Positions 39,262 to 48,569 of a DNA stretch of 64,000 nt are shown here, one piece after another. The first letter of the stretch is position 1. Each line of letters begins with the position of its first letter. Location of the stretch: contig JAJDYN010000002.1 of assembly GCA_022825135.1 (NCBI GenBank), forward strand, positions 18,036 to 82,035, in the 5' to 3' direction. The notes beneath the pieces are model-generated. The model worked only from the letters and a program-made list of their open reading frames with translations, searched no databases and was not told the origin of the DNA. The position numbers and the translations under genes are program-made. The stretch is from Gemmatimonadota bacterium. Lineage in GTDB: Bacteria > Gemmatimonadota > Gemmatimonadetes > Longimicrobiales > Gaopeijiaceae.

Positions 39262-40361
39262 CCCGCGTTTCCTTGCAGAGGCAGCGAAGCGCTCGATGGC
39301 GCGGGTGAGACGGCCCGGACCCGGACGGACGGTCCTCTCTCGACTGCCCCGGACGCCCCGGCGACCGTCAGCCGAGCACCCGGCGAACAGTTGTTACGCG
39401 CGTCGGACTCATCCGCCAGCGGATCGACGCACATGCCGATGTAGATCGTTCCGGGTGCGCTCTTCGGGTCGACCGAGATGGTAAGGTCGAAGGCGTGTTC
39501 CCGGGATGGGGCCAGCGACGATAGAGAATAGGACCGGAGCTCGGTGTCCCGCGTGCTTATGGTGGGGTTCTGCGACCTCATCGCCCGGATCGTGGTCGCG
39601 CCGGAAGCAACGGTGCCCTTGTTGCGAATATGGAATGTGAACGTCACCGCATCGCCAGGCGTCCCCGTGGCAGAGCCGGGCGACACGCCCACGAACGCCA
39701 GGTCCGGTCCCGGGGACACGACGGTCAGGTCTGCATGTCCGCTCACCCCTGACGACGTGGCCGTCACCACCACCTGGCCCGGGTTGGCCGCCGTCACCAG
39801 GCCCGAGGCGTCGACCGTCGCGACCTGCGTGTCGCTGGACGCCCACCCGAGCTCCGCGCCCTCCACCGCGTGGCCGTTCGCGTCGAGCGCCTCGGCCGAG
39901 AGCCGCACCGTGTCTCCGAACGCCACCAGCGTGTCGGCGGCCGGCGTCACCGCTACCGCTCCGACCTCCTGCGCCACCGTCACCGTCGCGGTCCCGGACA
40001 CGCTCCCCGCGGTGGCGGTGATCGTCGCGGTCCCGTTGCCCGCGGCCGTCACCAGGCCCGAGGCGTCGACCGTCGCGACCGAGGCATCGCTGCTCGTCCA
40101 CGACACCGGCGTCCCGATCATTGCCTGCTCATTCTGGTCCAGCACCTGTGCCGCCAACTGCACCGTGGCGCCCAAGGCGGTGAGCTGGGCGGTCCCGGGT
40201 GTGACCGTCGCCGTCGTCGGACGCGGAGGGTCAGGAGGTGGGGGTATGGGCTCGGTTGCTCCGTCCCCGCACCCCGAGGCCGAGATCATCCCCGCCAGCA
40301 CGACCGCCGCAATGAGGGATGTCCCTGCCGACCAGGCCCGGCAAGGTCGGCCGCGCGCCAT
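39258..40361 (-). CDS. Lipoprotein with two Big2-type Ig domains and a CARDB-like domain
   Basis: AGMISASGCGDG lipobox; ATVTPGTAQLTALGATVQLAAQVLDQ...VSWTSSDASVATVDASGLVTAAGNGTATITAT x2; ATGA overlap with the LRR gene. Confidence 0.87.
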   Translation of the reverse strand: MARGRPCRAWSAGTSLIAAVVLAGMISASGCGDGATEPIPPPPDPPRPTTATVTPGTAQLTALGATVQLAAQVLDQNEQAMIGTPVSWTSSDASVATVDASGLVTAAGNGTATITATAGSVSGTATVTVAQEVGAVAVTPAADTLVAFGDTVRLSAEALDANGHAVEGAELGWASSDTQVATVDASGLVTAANPGQVVVTATSSGVSGHADLTVVSPGPDLAFVGVSPGSATGTPGDAVTFTFHIRNKGTVASGATTIRAMRSQNPTISTRDTELRSYSLSSLAPSREHAFDLTISVDPKSAPGTIYIGMCVDPLADESDARNNCSPGARLTVAGASGAVERGPSVRVRAVSPAPSSASLPLQGNAG

Positions 40362-40374
40362 CAGGGTATGTCCA

Positions 40375-40750
40375 TCAGGGCATGTCCTCGTCGAGGAAGG
40401 AGAGCCTCCCGCTCCCGTTGGACATAGGCGTGAAGGTCAGGTCGGAGATGCTGCCGGTACCGTAGACATCACAGCTTTCTCTCTCCCCATACGTAGCCCC
40501 GAGCACCCATTCCCCGTCTCTGCCGGTAACGCGGCCCGCCTCCACAGCGACGCTGAACGTCTCAACAGCCGAGATGCTGCCCGGATCCGTGGCGGTGATT
40601 CGGATTGTCGGGGCTCCCTCCGCAACTCCGATCACCGTGACCGTGCTACCGGAGACGCTTGGCGTCGCAATGCCGGTGCTCGACGAACTGACCGGTGTCA
40701 GTCAGGGAATCGCCGTCCGGCGACGGCCCTATGAAGCCAAACACCCGCGC
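40375..40750 (-). pseudogene. Degenerate C-terminal fragment of an Ig-like repeat protein
   Basis: LTPVSSSSTGIATPSVSGSTVTVIGVAEGAPTIRITATDPGSISAVETFSVAVEAG, interrupted upstream by an in-frame TGA; resembles the Ig modules of the gene at 48871-51861. Confidence 0.5.
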
Positions 40751-41181
40751 GAGCTTCATCCGAAGCGCTCTTCCATGGCTCTACAAAGACCAGGGTGCCT
40801 CGCGGACAACCTCGCATCGCGTCCCCTTGTCAAGCCCCGTCTGAGACGAGTTCCGATTCGCGATGAACACGTCACAATCTGTCCATTAAAAGCGGCGGAA
40901 ACGCGATATCGAATATCGAACGAGAGCCATCATGGTGACTGCAGCAAGAATGCGCAAGGTTCGCGGCCGGGCTGCGAGCGTCGGCGCACGGCGCGCTGAT
41001 GCCCAGCCTCGGCGTGCACGACTGGACCCCCGTTGGGACGGTCGCCCCGCGGCCGCACTTGGAAGCGGGAGGTCGAGGCGCCGGGAACGGGGTGTCCGGA
41101 CTGAGGGCGGCCCTCGCAGGTTCATGAACCGATGCTTAGCTTCCCGCCAATCAACACAGCTCTTCCCGCTGTAGTGGGACG

Positions 41182-42780
41182 ATGGAGATGCTCCGCTACG
41201 ACCTCTTCTACCTGATGGCCGCGCTGCTGGCCAGCCCGGTCGTGGCGGCTCGCCTCGCGAGAGGGAAGTGGAGGACGGACTGGAGGGGCCGGTTCGGACA
41301 TGTGGGCGCCCCGGACGTACAGGCTTTGCCCACGGACGACGCGCCTCGGCGGCCTGTGCACTCGGCCGGCCGGTCTGCTGGCCACACGGCGGGCGAGGTG
41401 AGCGCCGCTCCCGCCCGCCTCCAACCCCCGACCGTCCTGGTCCACGGCGTCAGCGTGGGTGAGGTTGCCGCGACCCGGCAGCTGGTCGACCTCCTGGCCG
41501 CCCGCGCCCGGGTGGTCGTGAGCAGCACCACCGACACCGGTATCGCGCGCGCGCGATTGCTTTACGGAAACCGTCACGCGGTGGTCCGCTACCCCCTCGA
41601 CCTCTCCTGGATGGTGCGCCGGTACCTGGACGCCGTGCGCCCGGACGTGGTGGCCCTCACCGAGCTGGAAGTGTGGCCCAACTTCGTAACCGAGTGCACC
41701 AGGCGGGGCATCCCCGTCTGCGTGGTGAACGGCCGGATGAGCGCCTCCAGTTATCGCGGCTACCGGCGCGCGCGGCGGTGGGTGCAGCCCCTGTTCCGCC
41801 AGCTCGCGGCGGTGGCCGCCCAGAACGAAGCGTACGCCCGCCGCTTCGCCGACCTGGGTGTCCCCCGCAACCGGGTACGGGTCACCGATACGATGAAATG
41901 GGACACCTCGGGCCAACCTCGCACGGACCCGCCCACGACCGCCGCCGCCACCGCCCCTCCCGCGGCCGAAGCGCACGCCACCGAGCTTCCCAGGGCCGAA
42001 GCGCTCCCCACCGAATCCGCCGCCTCGACCCCTCCGGCGGCCGAGGCGCTCGCGGCCACCCTCGGCCTCGACAGGTCCCGGCCTCTCATCGTCGCCGGTT
42101 CGACCGGCCCGGGCGAAGAGAAGGAGCTGATCGCCACCCGCCCCCCGGCCGCCCAGCTGCTCCTGGTGCCCCGAAAGCCCGAGCGGTTCGACACCGTCGC
42201 CGCCCTCGACCCCGCCATCCGCCGGCGAAGTCGCGCCCGGAGCGGCAGCCGCGACCCGGAAGGCATCGCCACCGTCAACGAAGCCGTCCCGCCTCTGTCC
42301 GGCCACAGTGCCAGCCGCGCCAACAAAGCCGCCCCGCCTCCGTCTGGCCAAATCGCCGACCGCGCCCACCCCCTCGACCTCTTCCTCCTCGACACCATGG
42401 GCGAGCTGGAACTGGCATATGCCCTGGCGGATGTCGCCATCGTGGGCCGGAGCTTCGCGCCCATGGGCGGGTCGGATCCCATTCCCCCGGTCGCCGCCGG
42501 GTGCGCGACCATCATAGGTCCCCACCACGAGAATTTCGCCGACGTCGTCTCGGCGCTGCGCGAGGGCGGCGGCATCACCGTAACCTCGGCCCCGAAAGAG
42601 GCCATGGAAGCGGCGGCCCTTCTTCTGCAAGACGTGGATGCCCGCCGCCAAATGGCCCGGCGGGGCCGGCGCGTCATCAGGAGACGCCGCGGGGCCTCGG
42701 CACGCAGCGCGGAGCTGGTGTTGGGACTGCTTGGAGAGCGAACCCGAACAAATACCGAATACCGGGGTACAAGGACGTAA
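41182..42780 (+). CDS. waaA: 3-deoxy-D-manno-octulosonic acid transferase (GT30) with low-complexity insertions
   Basis: LVHGVSVGEVAATRQLVDLL; VVSSTTDTGIARARLLYG; VRYPLDLSWMVRRYLDAVRPDVVALTELEVWPNFV; TMGELELAYALADVAIVGRSFAPMGGSDPIPPVAAGCATIIGPHHENF. Confidence 0.9.
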   Translation: MEMLRYDLFYLMAALLASPVVAARLARGKWRTDWRGRFGHVGAPDVQALPTDDAPRRPVHSAGRSAGHTAGEVSAAPARLQPPTVLVHGVSVGEVAATRQLVDLLAARARVVVSSTTDTGIARARLLYGNRHAVVRYPLDLSWMVRRYLDAVRPDVVALTELEVWPNFVTECTRRGIPVCVVNGRMSASSYRGYRRARRWVQPLFRQLAAVAAQNEAYARRFADLGVPRNRVRVTDTMKWDTSGQPRTDPPTTAAATAPPAAEAHATELPRAEALPTESAASTPPAAEALAATLGLDRSRPLIVAGSTGPGEEKELIATRPPAAQLLLVPRKPERFDTVAALDPAIRRRSRARSGSRDPEGIATVNEAVPPLSGHSASRANKAAPPPSGQIADRAHPLDLFLLDTMGELELAYALADVAIVGRSFAPMGGSDPIPPVAAGCATIIGPHHENFADVVSALREGGGITVTSAPKEAMEAAALLLQDVDARRQMARRGRRVIRRRRGASARSAELVLGLLGERTRTNTEYRGTRT

Positions 42781-42821
42781 GCCCACAGCCATTCGTCCCC
42801 GAAGCTCCGGATCCTGCGCCA

Positions 42822-44411
42822 ATGTCCACTGCCGCCGCGACCGCACTCGCCCCGACTCTTCCTGCCCCAGCCCATCCTTCGCCAACCCTTCCTTCCTCAG
42901 CCCCCGCCCCTCCTTCCGCAGTCCCAGCCCCGGCCCATCCTTCGCCAGCTCGTCCCGCCACGCGCGCGGTCGCCCCGGCTGAAGCCGCTTCGATCACGCC
43001 CATTGGCGGGGTCCGCCTGGACATCGATCCCCTTGGCGACGAGATCGCCCTGCTCAGCGCCCACATTACCGCCGCCACATATCGGCTGCTCTGCCTGCTG
43101 AGAGTCTACGACGAACAAGAACGCTGGCAGGGATTCCGCTCCTGCGCCCACTGGCTCTCCTGGCGCACCGGCATCTCGCTCGGGCCCGCCCGCGAGAAAG
43201 TGCGCGTGGCCCGCTGCCTGCCTTCCCTGTCGCTCATCCCCGAAGCCTTCGCCAGCGGTGAGATCTCGTACTCGAAGGTGCGGGCCATGACCCGCATCGC
43301 CACCGCCGAAAACGAGGCCGAGCTCCTCGACTTCGCCCGCCACGGCACCACCTCGCATGTGGAAACGCTGGTCCGCCATTGGCGCCGCCTCGACCGGGGC
43401 GACGCCTCTGAGGCCGACCGTGCCGAGCGCCGCGGCCTCTCGCTGTGGCTCACCGACGACGGGAGCTACGAGGTGCGGGGCCGGCTCAACCCGGAGGTGG
43501 GCGCCCTGCTCCTGAAGGCGCTCGAGGTGGCCGAAGCCCGGCTCTACCGCGCCGAGCGCAACGCCGGGACCGAGCACAAGACCACGGCGGTGCAACGCCG
43601 GGCGGACGCCCTGGGGCTTTGGCTGGAGGAGCGCGTGCAGCCTCAGGTACAGCTTGTGGTCCACTCGTTCGAAGGCGGCGGGCACCGGGAGTCGGAACAA
43701 CAGGAGGGGCAGGAACAGCAGGCGGCGCCGGAGCAGCGGGAGAAGCCGGAGCAGCGGGAGGAGCAGCAAGGACACGCATCGACCGCCGTGCTGGTCACGG
43801 ACGAGGGCGCGCGCGTTTCAGCTGAAACGTCTTTGCGGCTCGTCTGCGATGCCGAGGTAGTGCCCATCGCGCGGTCCGGCGACGGATCGGTGCTCGATGT
43901 CGGGCGCCGGCGTCGGACCGTGGGCTGGAGGCTGCGCAAGGCCCTCGAAGCGCGCGATGGCGGGTGCCGCTTCCCCGGATGCGACTCACGCGCGCGCACG
44001 CACGCGCATCATATCACGCCGTGGGCCGACGGTGGGGAGACGGCCATGAACAACCTTGTGCTGCTGTGTCCCTTCCACCACCGCGCGGTTCACGAAGGGG
44101 GTTGGCAGGTAGAGATGGACGAACCGGGAGCCCCGCGCTTCTTCAATCCCCCGGGCGTTCGAGTCCCGGCAGTGCCGGTGGCTCCGGACATCGGCGTGCT
44201 GGCGCCCCGCGCCGACTCGTTGATCGGTCCCCCGGCGTCCCCGGCTCAGGACTTCGGCCTGGCCCGCTGGCACGGCCGGGACGGCATCGATGCGTGGACC
44301 GCGACCACGCTGTGGACGGGCGAACGCGTCGACTGGGACTGGGCAATGTTGTGCCTCTGGAGGGACGGCGGTGAGAGACGGAGGGAAGGGGGACACACCG
44401 GCCGGTCCTGA
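42822..44411 (+). CDS. DUF222 / HNH endonuclease domain protein
   Basis: GFRSCAHWLSWRTGISLGPAREKVRVARCLPSLSLIPEAFASGEISYSKVRAMTRIA; HNH: CRFPGCDSRARTHAHHITPWADGGETAMNNLVLLCPFHHRAVHEGG. Confidence 0.93.
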   Translation: MSTAAATALAPTLPAPAHPSPTLPSSAPAPPSAVPAPAHPSPARPATRAVAPAEAASITPIGGVRLDIDPLGDEIALLSAHITAATYRLLCLLRVYDEQERWQGFRSCAHWLSWRTGISLGPAREKVRVARCLPSLSLIPEAFASGEISYSKVRAMTRIATAENEAELLDFARHGTTSHVETLVRHWRRLDRGDASEADRAERRGLSLWLTDDGSYEVRGRLNPEVGALLLKALEVAEARLYRAERNAGTEHKTTAVQRRADALGLWLEERVQPQVQLVVHSFEGGGHRESEQQEGQEQQAAPEQREKPEQREEQQGHASTAVLVTDEGARVSAETSLRLVCDAEVVPIARSGDGSVLDVGRRRRTVGWRLRKALEARDGGCRFPGCDSRARTHAHHITPWADGGETAMNNLVLLCPFHHRAVHEGGWQVEMDEPGAPRFFNPPGVRVPAVPVAPDIGVLAPRADSLIGPPASPAQDFGLARWHGRDGIDAWTATTLWTGERVDWDWAMLCLWRDGGERRREGGHTGRS

Positions 44412-44450
44412 TTGCCCGCTCGAGGCGCGGGATCGGCACGATGCAGAAAC

Positions 44451-44490
44451 CCGGAGCTAGAGCCAGGAATCGATGAGGTACAGTCGATCC
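44451..44490. repeat. Copy of the 3' coding end of the DUF4837-like gene (matches 46507-46547)
   Basis: CCGGAGC(G)TAGAGCCAGGAATCGATGAGGTACAGTCGATCC shared; one 1-bp gap. Confidence 0.85.
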
Positions 44491-45382
44491 CTCCAGCTTC
44501 GTCACAGAGCACCTCGGTCAGCGGCACGCCGACTTGCTGTGGAAGATGCAAACCGTCAAGAGGAAATGGCTCTATCTGCTGGTGCTCCTCGAGTTCCAGT
44601 CGACGGTCGACTCCCGCATGGCGTTGCGCATGCTCGACTATACGATCCGTGTTCTGCAGGGTCTCGTTCGGGATGATCTCGATCCCGATGCGCGATTCCC
44701 ACCCATCCTTCCCCTCGTCATCTACAACGGCCACCGTCGCTGGAACGCGCCAACGGAGGTACGTGATCAGTTCGCACCGGTACCTCGTGAATTGGTTGGC
44801 TACCTGCCCAGGCATCGGTATCTTCTCCTTGACCTCAGAGCTCTCGATCCAATGCTGCTTCCGGTGGAGAACGTGGTCTCGCTGGTGACGATGCTCGAGC
44901 AGGCCGGCTCGCAGACTCAGCTGGAGGAACTGGGAGCGTCGCTGGCCGACTGGCTACGACGGATCGGCGAGACGGAGTTGCTCGACAGCTTCGAGGCCTG
45001 GATCACGCAGGTGCTGGAGGAACGAACTGGTCCGCGGGGCAGGCGGGATCTCAGTATCGGAACCGAGGAGGATAGCGGAATGTCTTCTGTATTGGCCGAA
45101 CGGGTGAGAAGGTGGGGCGACGAGTTGAACCAGCAGTGGCTGGAGAAGGGCATCCGTCAGGGGCGGCGCGAGGGCATCCGTCAGGGGCGGCGCGAGGGGA
45201 TCCGGCGGGAGCGCGCCCTGATCTTGCGGCTGGCCGGACGGCGGTTCGGCTCGCCCGCTGCTGAACGGCTCGCACCACTGCTCGGTGAGCTATCGGACCA
45301 CGAACGCATCGCAGCCGTGGCAGACGCCGTGATCGAATGCGAGACCGCCGAAGATCTCCTCGCTCGGGCAGAAGAAGCCTGA
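44491..45382 (+). pseudogene. 5'-truncated Rpn-family recombination-promoting nuclease/putative transposase
   Basis: SSFVTEHLGQRHADLLWKMQTVKRKWLYLLVLLEFQSTVDSRMALRMLDYTIRVLQ...; tail EKGIRQGRREGIRQGRREGIRRERALILRLAGRRFG. The N-terminal part (HDxxYKxLF region) is missing; may be translated from 44534. Confidence 0.75.
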
Positions 45383-45404
45383 AAGACGCCGGGGCCGCCC
45401 GGCT

Positions 45405-46235
45405 TCAGCTCCCCCTCCACACAACGCCCACCTTCAACCCCGTCTCCCCCGCGTCCAGCACCGTGGGGACCGTCACGCCCACCTCCGTGAACTGCGCGGT
45501 CCACTGCTCGTCGCAATAGGGTGTGTGGCTGGCTTCGATGCGCAGCCCCAGCGCCTCGCCAAGCCCCTTCTCCACGCCGACGCCGAAAGTGAAGGCCTGG
45601 TGGTTCAGGTCGCGCGCATCGGTTCCCGAAACGTAATCGGAGGGCCCGCAGCCGTCCGGCGACATGCAGCCGTTGAAGCGATTCGTCAGCCCGACCTGCG
45701 CGAGGCGAATGCCCGCGAGCAGAAACACCGTCGCATCGTTCGACGCCAGTGCGCCCGGACTGCCGCCGATCTCGACCGTCAGGCCATAGCTTCGCTTCCT
45801 GTCGAAGGTCCACTGATCCGGCCAGCTTTCGCCAAGCTGATTGCGCCCCGGGGAGTCCCCGACACCGGCCATCTGCCCGTCCACGGCCGCGAGATGAAGC
45901 GTGGCATCGACGCGCGCGCCCATGTGGAACCCACTCCCGCCGAGCGGCGCCCGATAGCCGAGGAACGCACCGATCCCGCTCGCCCATGCGTTCGCGGCAT
46001 TCTCGTCCATGACCAGCGTCCCGCGTCGCGGCGGAGGAACCAGCGTATTGGGCGCGGTATTGTCGACCGTCTTGCTCAAAGTGGCCTTGACGCGCTCCAT
46101 CGGGACGAGGACGCCCGCGCGGAGACCTCCGCCCTGAGCCGAAACCGACCCCGGAACCATGAGCGCCGCAAGGAGGCAGAACGCCATCGTGCCGCCCATC
46201 CCGCCACCCGACCCGCCACGTCGTCGAATCAGCAT
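45405..46235 (-). CDS. Predicted secreted outer-membrane beta-barrel-like protein
   Basis: Signal peptide ...AFCLLAALMVPGSVSAQGGG; alternating hydrophobic strands, ends GLKVGVVWRGS. Confidence 0.65.
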   Translation of the reverse strand: MLIRRRGGSGGGMGGTMAFCLLAALMVPGSVSAQGGGLRAGVLVPMERVKATLSKTVDNTAPNTLVPPPRRGTLVMDENAANAWASGIGAFLGYRAPLGGSGFHMGARVDATLHLAAVDGQMAGVGDSPGRNQLGESWPDQWTFDRKRSYGLTVEIGGSPGALASNDATVFLLAGIRLAQVGLTNRFNGCMSPDGCGPSDYVSGTDARDLNHQAFTFGVGVEKGLGEALGLRIEASHTPYCDEQWTAQFTEVGVTVPTVLDAGETGLKVGVVWRGS

Positions 46236-46296
46236 CGCATCAGCCCCCCGGGGCCATTTGGCTCGCGCGTCGATGATCGTCTGCGCCCGGCAGGGT

Positions 46297-46441
46297 CATG
46301 CTCGCATCCCCGCGCCCGGCATCGCCATGTTCACATCCCCGCGCCCGGCAGCGTCATGTTCACATCCCCGCGCCCGGCATCGCCATGTTCACATCCCCGC
46401 GCCCGGCAGCGTCATGTTCACATCCCCGCGCCCGGCAGCGT
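46297..46441 (+). repeat. 29-bp tandem repeat, five units
   Basis: CATGTTCACATCCCCGCGCCCGGCAKCGY units at 46297, 46326, 46355, 46384, 46413; last unit overlaps the 3' end of the DUF4837-like CDS. Confidence 0.9.
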
Positions 46442-47431
46442 CGGCTCACACTCGAAGGAGTCGAGGATGTACCGGAGTTGCAGCATGTACTCGTACTTGT
46501 CCCTGCCCGGAGCGTAGAGCCAGGAATCGATGAGGTACAGTCGATCCTGGGCGGGACACGTCTTCCAGCGTGTCAGGAACGGACCCGCCGCCGGCCACGC
46601 GCCCGGGGCGCTCTCCCAGATGCCGTGGATCTCGTAGGCCGCGTCGTCCACGGCCCGGCCCGGTTCGACATCCTCCGTCACCAGCTGCTCGTCCGCGTAG
46701 TACTCGCGCGACATTGACAGTCGCCAATCGAGCATGTCGTCGTCCGTCGGCGTCTCGGGGATCGGCGAACGCCACGTGACCGCGACTTCGCGAATGAGTT
46801 CCGACGGATCGGGATTGTCGTTGCGAAAGATGAAGACCGAATCCTCGCGGCTCCATCGATAGATGACCGGCAGCTCCATCGCGAAGCCGCCCGTGGCCCG
46901 CAGCGTGTCCGCGAGCAGGGAGTCAAGCCCGGAGACGAACATGCGCGCGTGGACATAGTCGCGGTATTGTCCGTCAAGGAGCGCGAACAGATCGTCCACA
47001 TGCGCTGCCGCCTCGTCCGGTCCGCTTCCCGGCGACAGCAGGAGCACCGTCACCAGCTGTCCCAGCGCCCAGACGTCGTACAACTGGAAGATCTCCGGCG
47101 GATCCGGCGGTTCGGGCCCCGGTCGGGCGTCCAGTGCCTCCGAGATCCAGGGATCCTCGACGGTTCCGATCAGCAGCACCTGCCGGAACTCCCGCAGCAG
47201 CCCCCAGTCGGATGCGAGCGGATCCTGGTGCGTGATCCTGAAGGTGCGCTCGTCGCGAACGGTGAATATGGTGGGCTGAAGACCTTCGGCGATCGCGTCG
47301 CCCGACGCCTCCCAGAGCTCGGCCGACGTGCCGACGATGATGCTGTTGACCTCACCCCACGCAACGGACTTGTCGCACCCCGGCAGGGAAAGGGCGCACA
47401 GGCTCAGGACGGCCAACCGGTATCGACCCAT
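46418..47431 (-). CDS. DUF4837-like lipoprotein, paralog A
   Basis: LAVLSLCALSLPGCDKSVAWGEVNSIIVGTSAELWEASGDAI...; ~full-length similarity to 47547-48569. Confidence 0.8.
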   Translation of the reverse strand: MGRYRLAVLSLCALSLPGCDKSVAWGEVNSIIVGTSAELWEASGDAIAEGLQPTIFTVRDERTFRITHQDPLASDWGLLREFRQVLLIGTVEDPWISEALDARPGPEPPDPPEIFQLYDVWALGQLVTVLLLSPGSGPDEAAAHVDDLFALLDGQYRDYVHARMFVSGLDSLLADTLRATGGFAMELPVIYRWSREDSVFIFRNDNPDPSELIREVAVTWRSPIPETPTDDDMLDWRLSMSREYYADEQLVTEDVEPGRAVDDAAYEIHGIWESAPGAWPAAGPFLTRWKTCPAQDRLYLIDSWLYAPGRDKYEYMLQLRYILDSFECEPTLPGAGM

Positions 47432-47560
47432 CGCTACATCCTCGCGCCCGTCGGGGTCATTGCTACATCCTCGTGCCCGTCCGGGTCATCGCTGCATTTC
47501 AGCGCCCGTCCGGGTCATCGCCTCGCCGCGCCCGATCGACCCATCGCTACATCGCCGCGA
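47431..47560 (+). repeat. Degenerate 29-bp-period tandem repeat between the two DUF4837-like paralogs
   Basis: CATCGCTACATCCTCGCGCCCGTCGGGGT / CATTGCTACATCCTCGTGCCCGTCCGGGT / CATCGCTGCATTTCAGCGCCCGTCCGGGT / CATCGC.... Confidence 0.75.
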
Positions 47561-48569
47561 CCGGCACCCCGGGCTCGCATGCGAAGGAGTCGAGGATGTA
47601 CTCCAGCTGCAGCATGTACTCGTACTTGTCCTTGCCCGGCGCGTAGAGCCACGAGTCGAGCAGGTACACGCGGTCCTGGCCGGGACACGCCTTCGTCCGC
47701 GTCAGGAACGGTCCCGCGGCCGGCCACGCGCCCGGGGGGCTCTCCCAGATGCCGCGAAGCTCGTACGCATCGTCGCCCAGGTCGCGGCCCGGCGCGAGTT
47801 CCTCCGTCACCACCTGTTCGTCCGTGTAGTACGCGCGCGTCAACGACAGGCGCCAGTCCAGAATGGCCGAGTCCGCCAGCGGCCCGGCGACCGGTGTGCG
47901 CCACGTCACCGCGATCTCCCGGATGAGTTCGGCAGGATCGGGATTGTCGTTGCGGAATATGAAGACCGAATCCTGATAGTCCCATCGATAGACGCGGGGC
48001 AGATCGAGTGCGAAACCGCCCACGGCGCGCAGCGTGTCGGCCAGCAGGGAGTCGCGTCCGGATACAAACATGCGCGTGCGCGCGTAGGTGCGATACTGCC
48101 CGTCGAATAGTGCCAGCAGCTCGCCCACGTGGGCCTCCACCTCTGCCGCCCCGCCGCCGGGCGAAAGCAGGAGGACGGTCACCAGCTGGCCCCGCGCCCA
48201 GACATCGATCAGCTGAGTGACCCCGGGCGCGCCGAACGGCTCCGCATTCGCAGTGGCGCCCTCCTGCATCGCCTCCGCGACCCAGGGGTCCTCCGGCGTT
48301 CCGATCAGAAGCACCTGCTTGAACTCGCGCAGGACCTCCCAGTCGGCCGCGAGCGGGTCCTGCCAGGTGATCTTGAAGGTGCGCTCGTCGCGAACGGTGA
48401 AGATGGTGGGCTCGAGCCCGGCCGTGACCGTCTCTCCCACCTCGTCCCAGAGTTCCATCGATGTGCCCACGATGATGCTGTTGACATCGCCGTACGCGCC
48501 GGTCTTGTCGCAGCCCCCGAGGGCGAGAACGCACACGCCCAGCATCGCCAGGCCAGGTAGACGCATCAT
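47547..48569 (-). CDS. DUF4837-like lipoprotein, paralog B
   Basis: MMRLPGLAMLGVCVLALGGCDKTGAYGDVNSIIVGTSMELWDEVGETV... Confidence 0.8.
   Translation of the reverse strand: MMRLPGLAMLGVCVLALGGCDKTGAYGDVNSIIVGTSMELWDEVGETVTAGLEPTIFTVRDERTFKITWQDPLAADWEVLREFKQVLLIGTPEDPWVAEAMQEGATANAEPFGAPGVTQLIDVWARGQLVTVLLLSPGGGAAEVEAHVGELLALFDGQYRTYARTRMFVSGRDSLLADTLRAVGGFALDLPRVYRWDYQDSVFIFRNDNPDPAELIREIAVTWRTPVAGPLADSAILDWRLSLTRAYYTDEQVVTEELAPGRDLGDDAYELRGIWESPPGAWPAAGPFLTRTKACPGQDRVYLLDSWLYAPGKDKYEYMLQLEYILDSFACEPGVPVAAM

Noticed and set aside
41673-42821. 5' part of the 912-aa ORF ending at 44411
   Set aside because: Out-of-frame overlap with kdtA; only the part from 42822 has DUF222/HNH similarity.
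46297-46441. Possible CRISPR array (29-bp repeats)
   Set aside because: Units are contiguous with no unique spacers and no cas genes; a simple tandem repeat.
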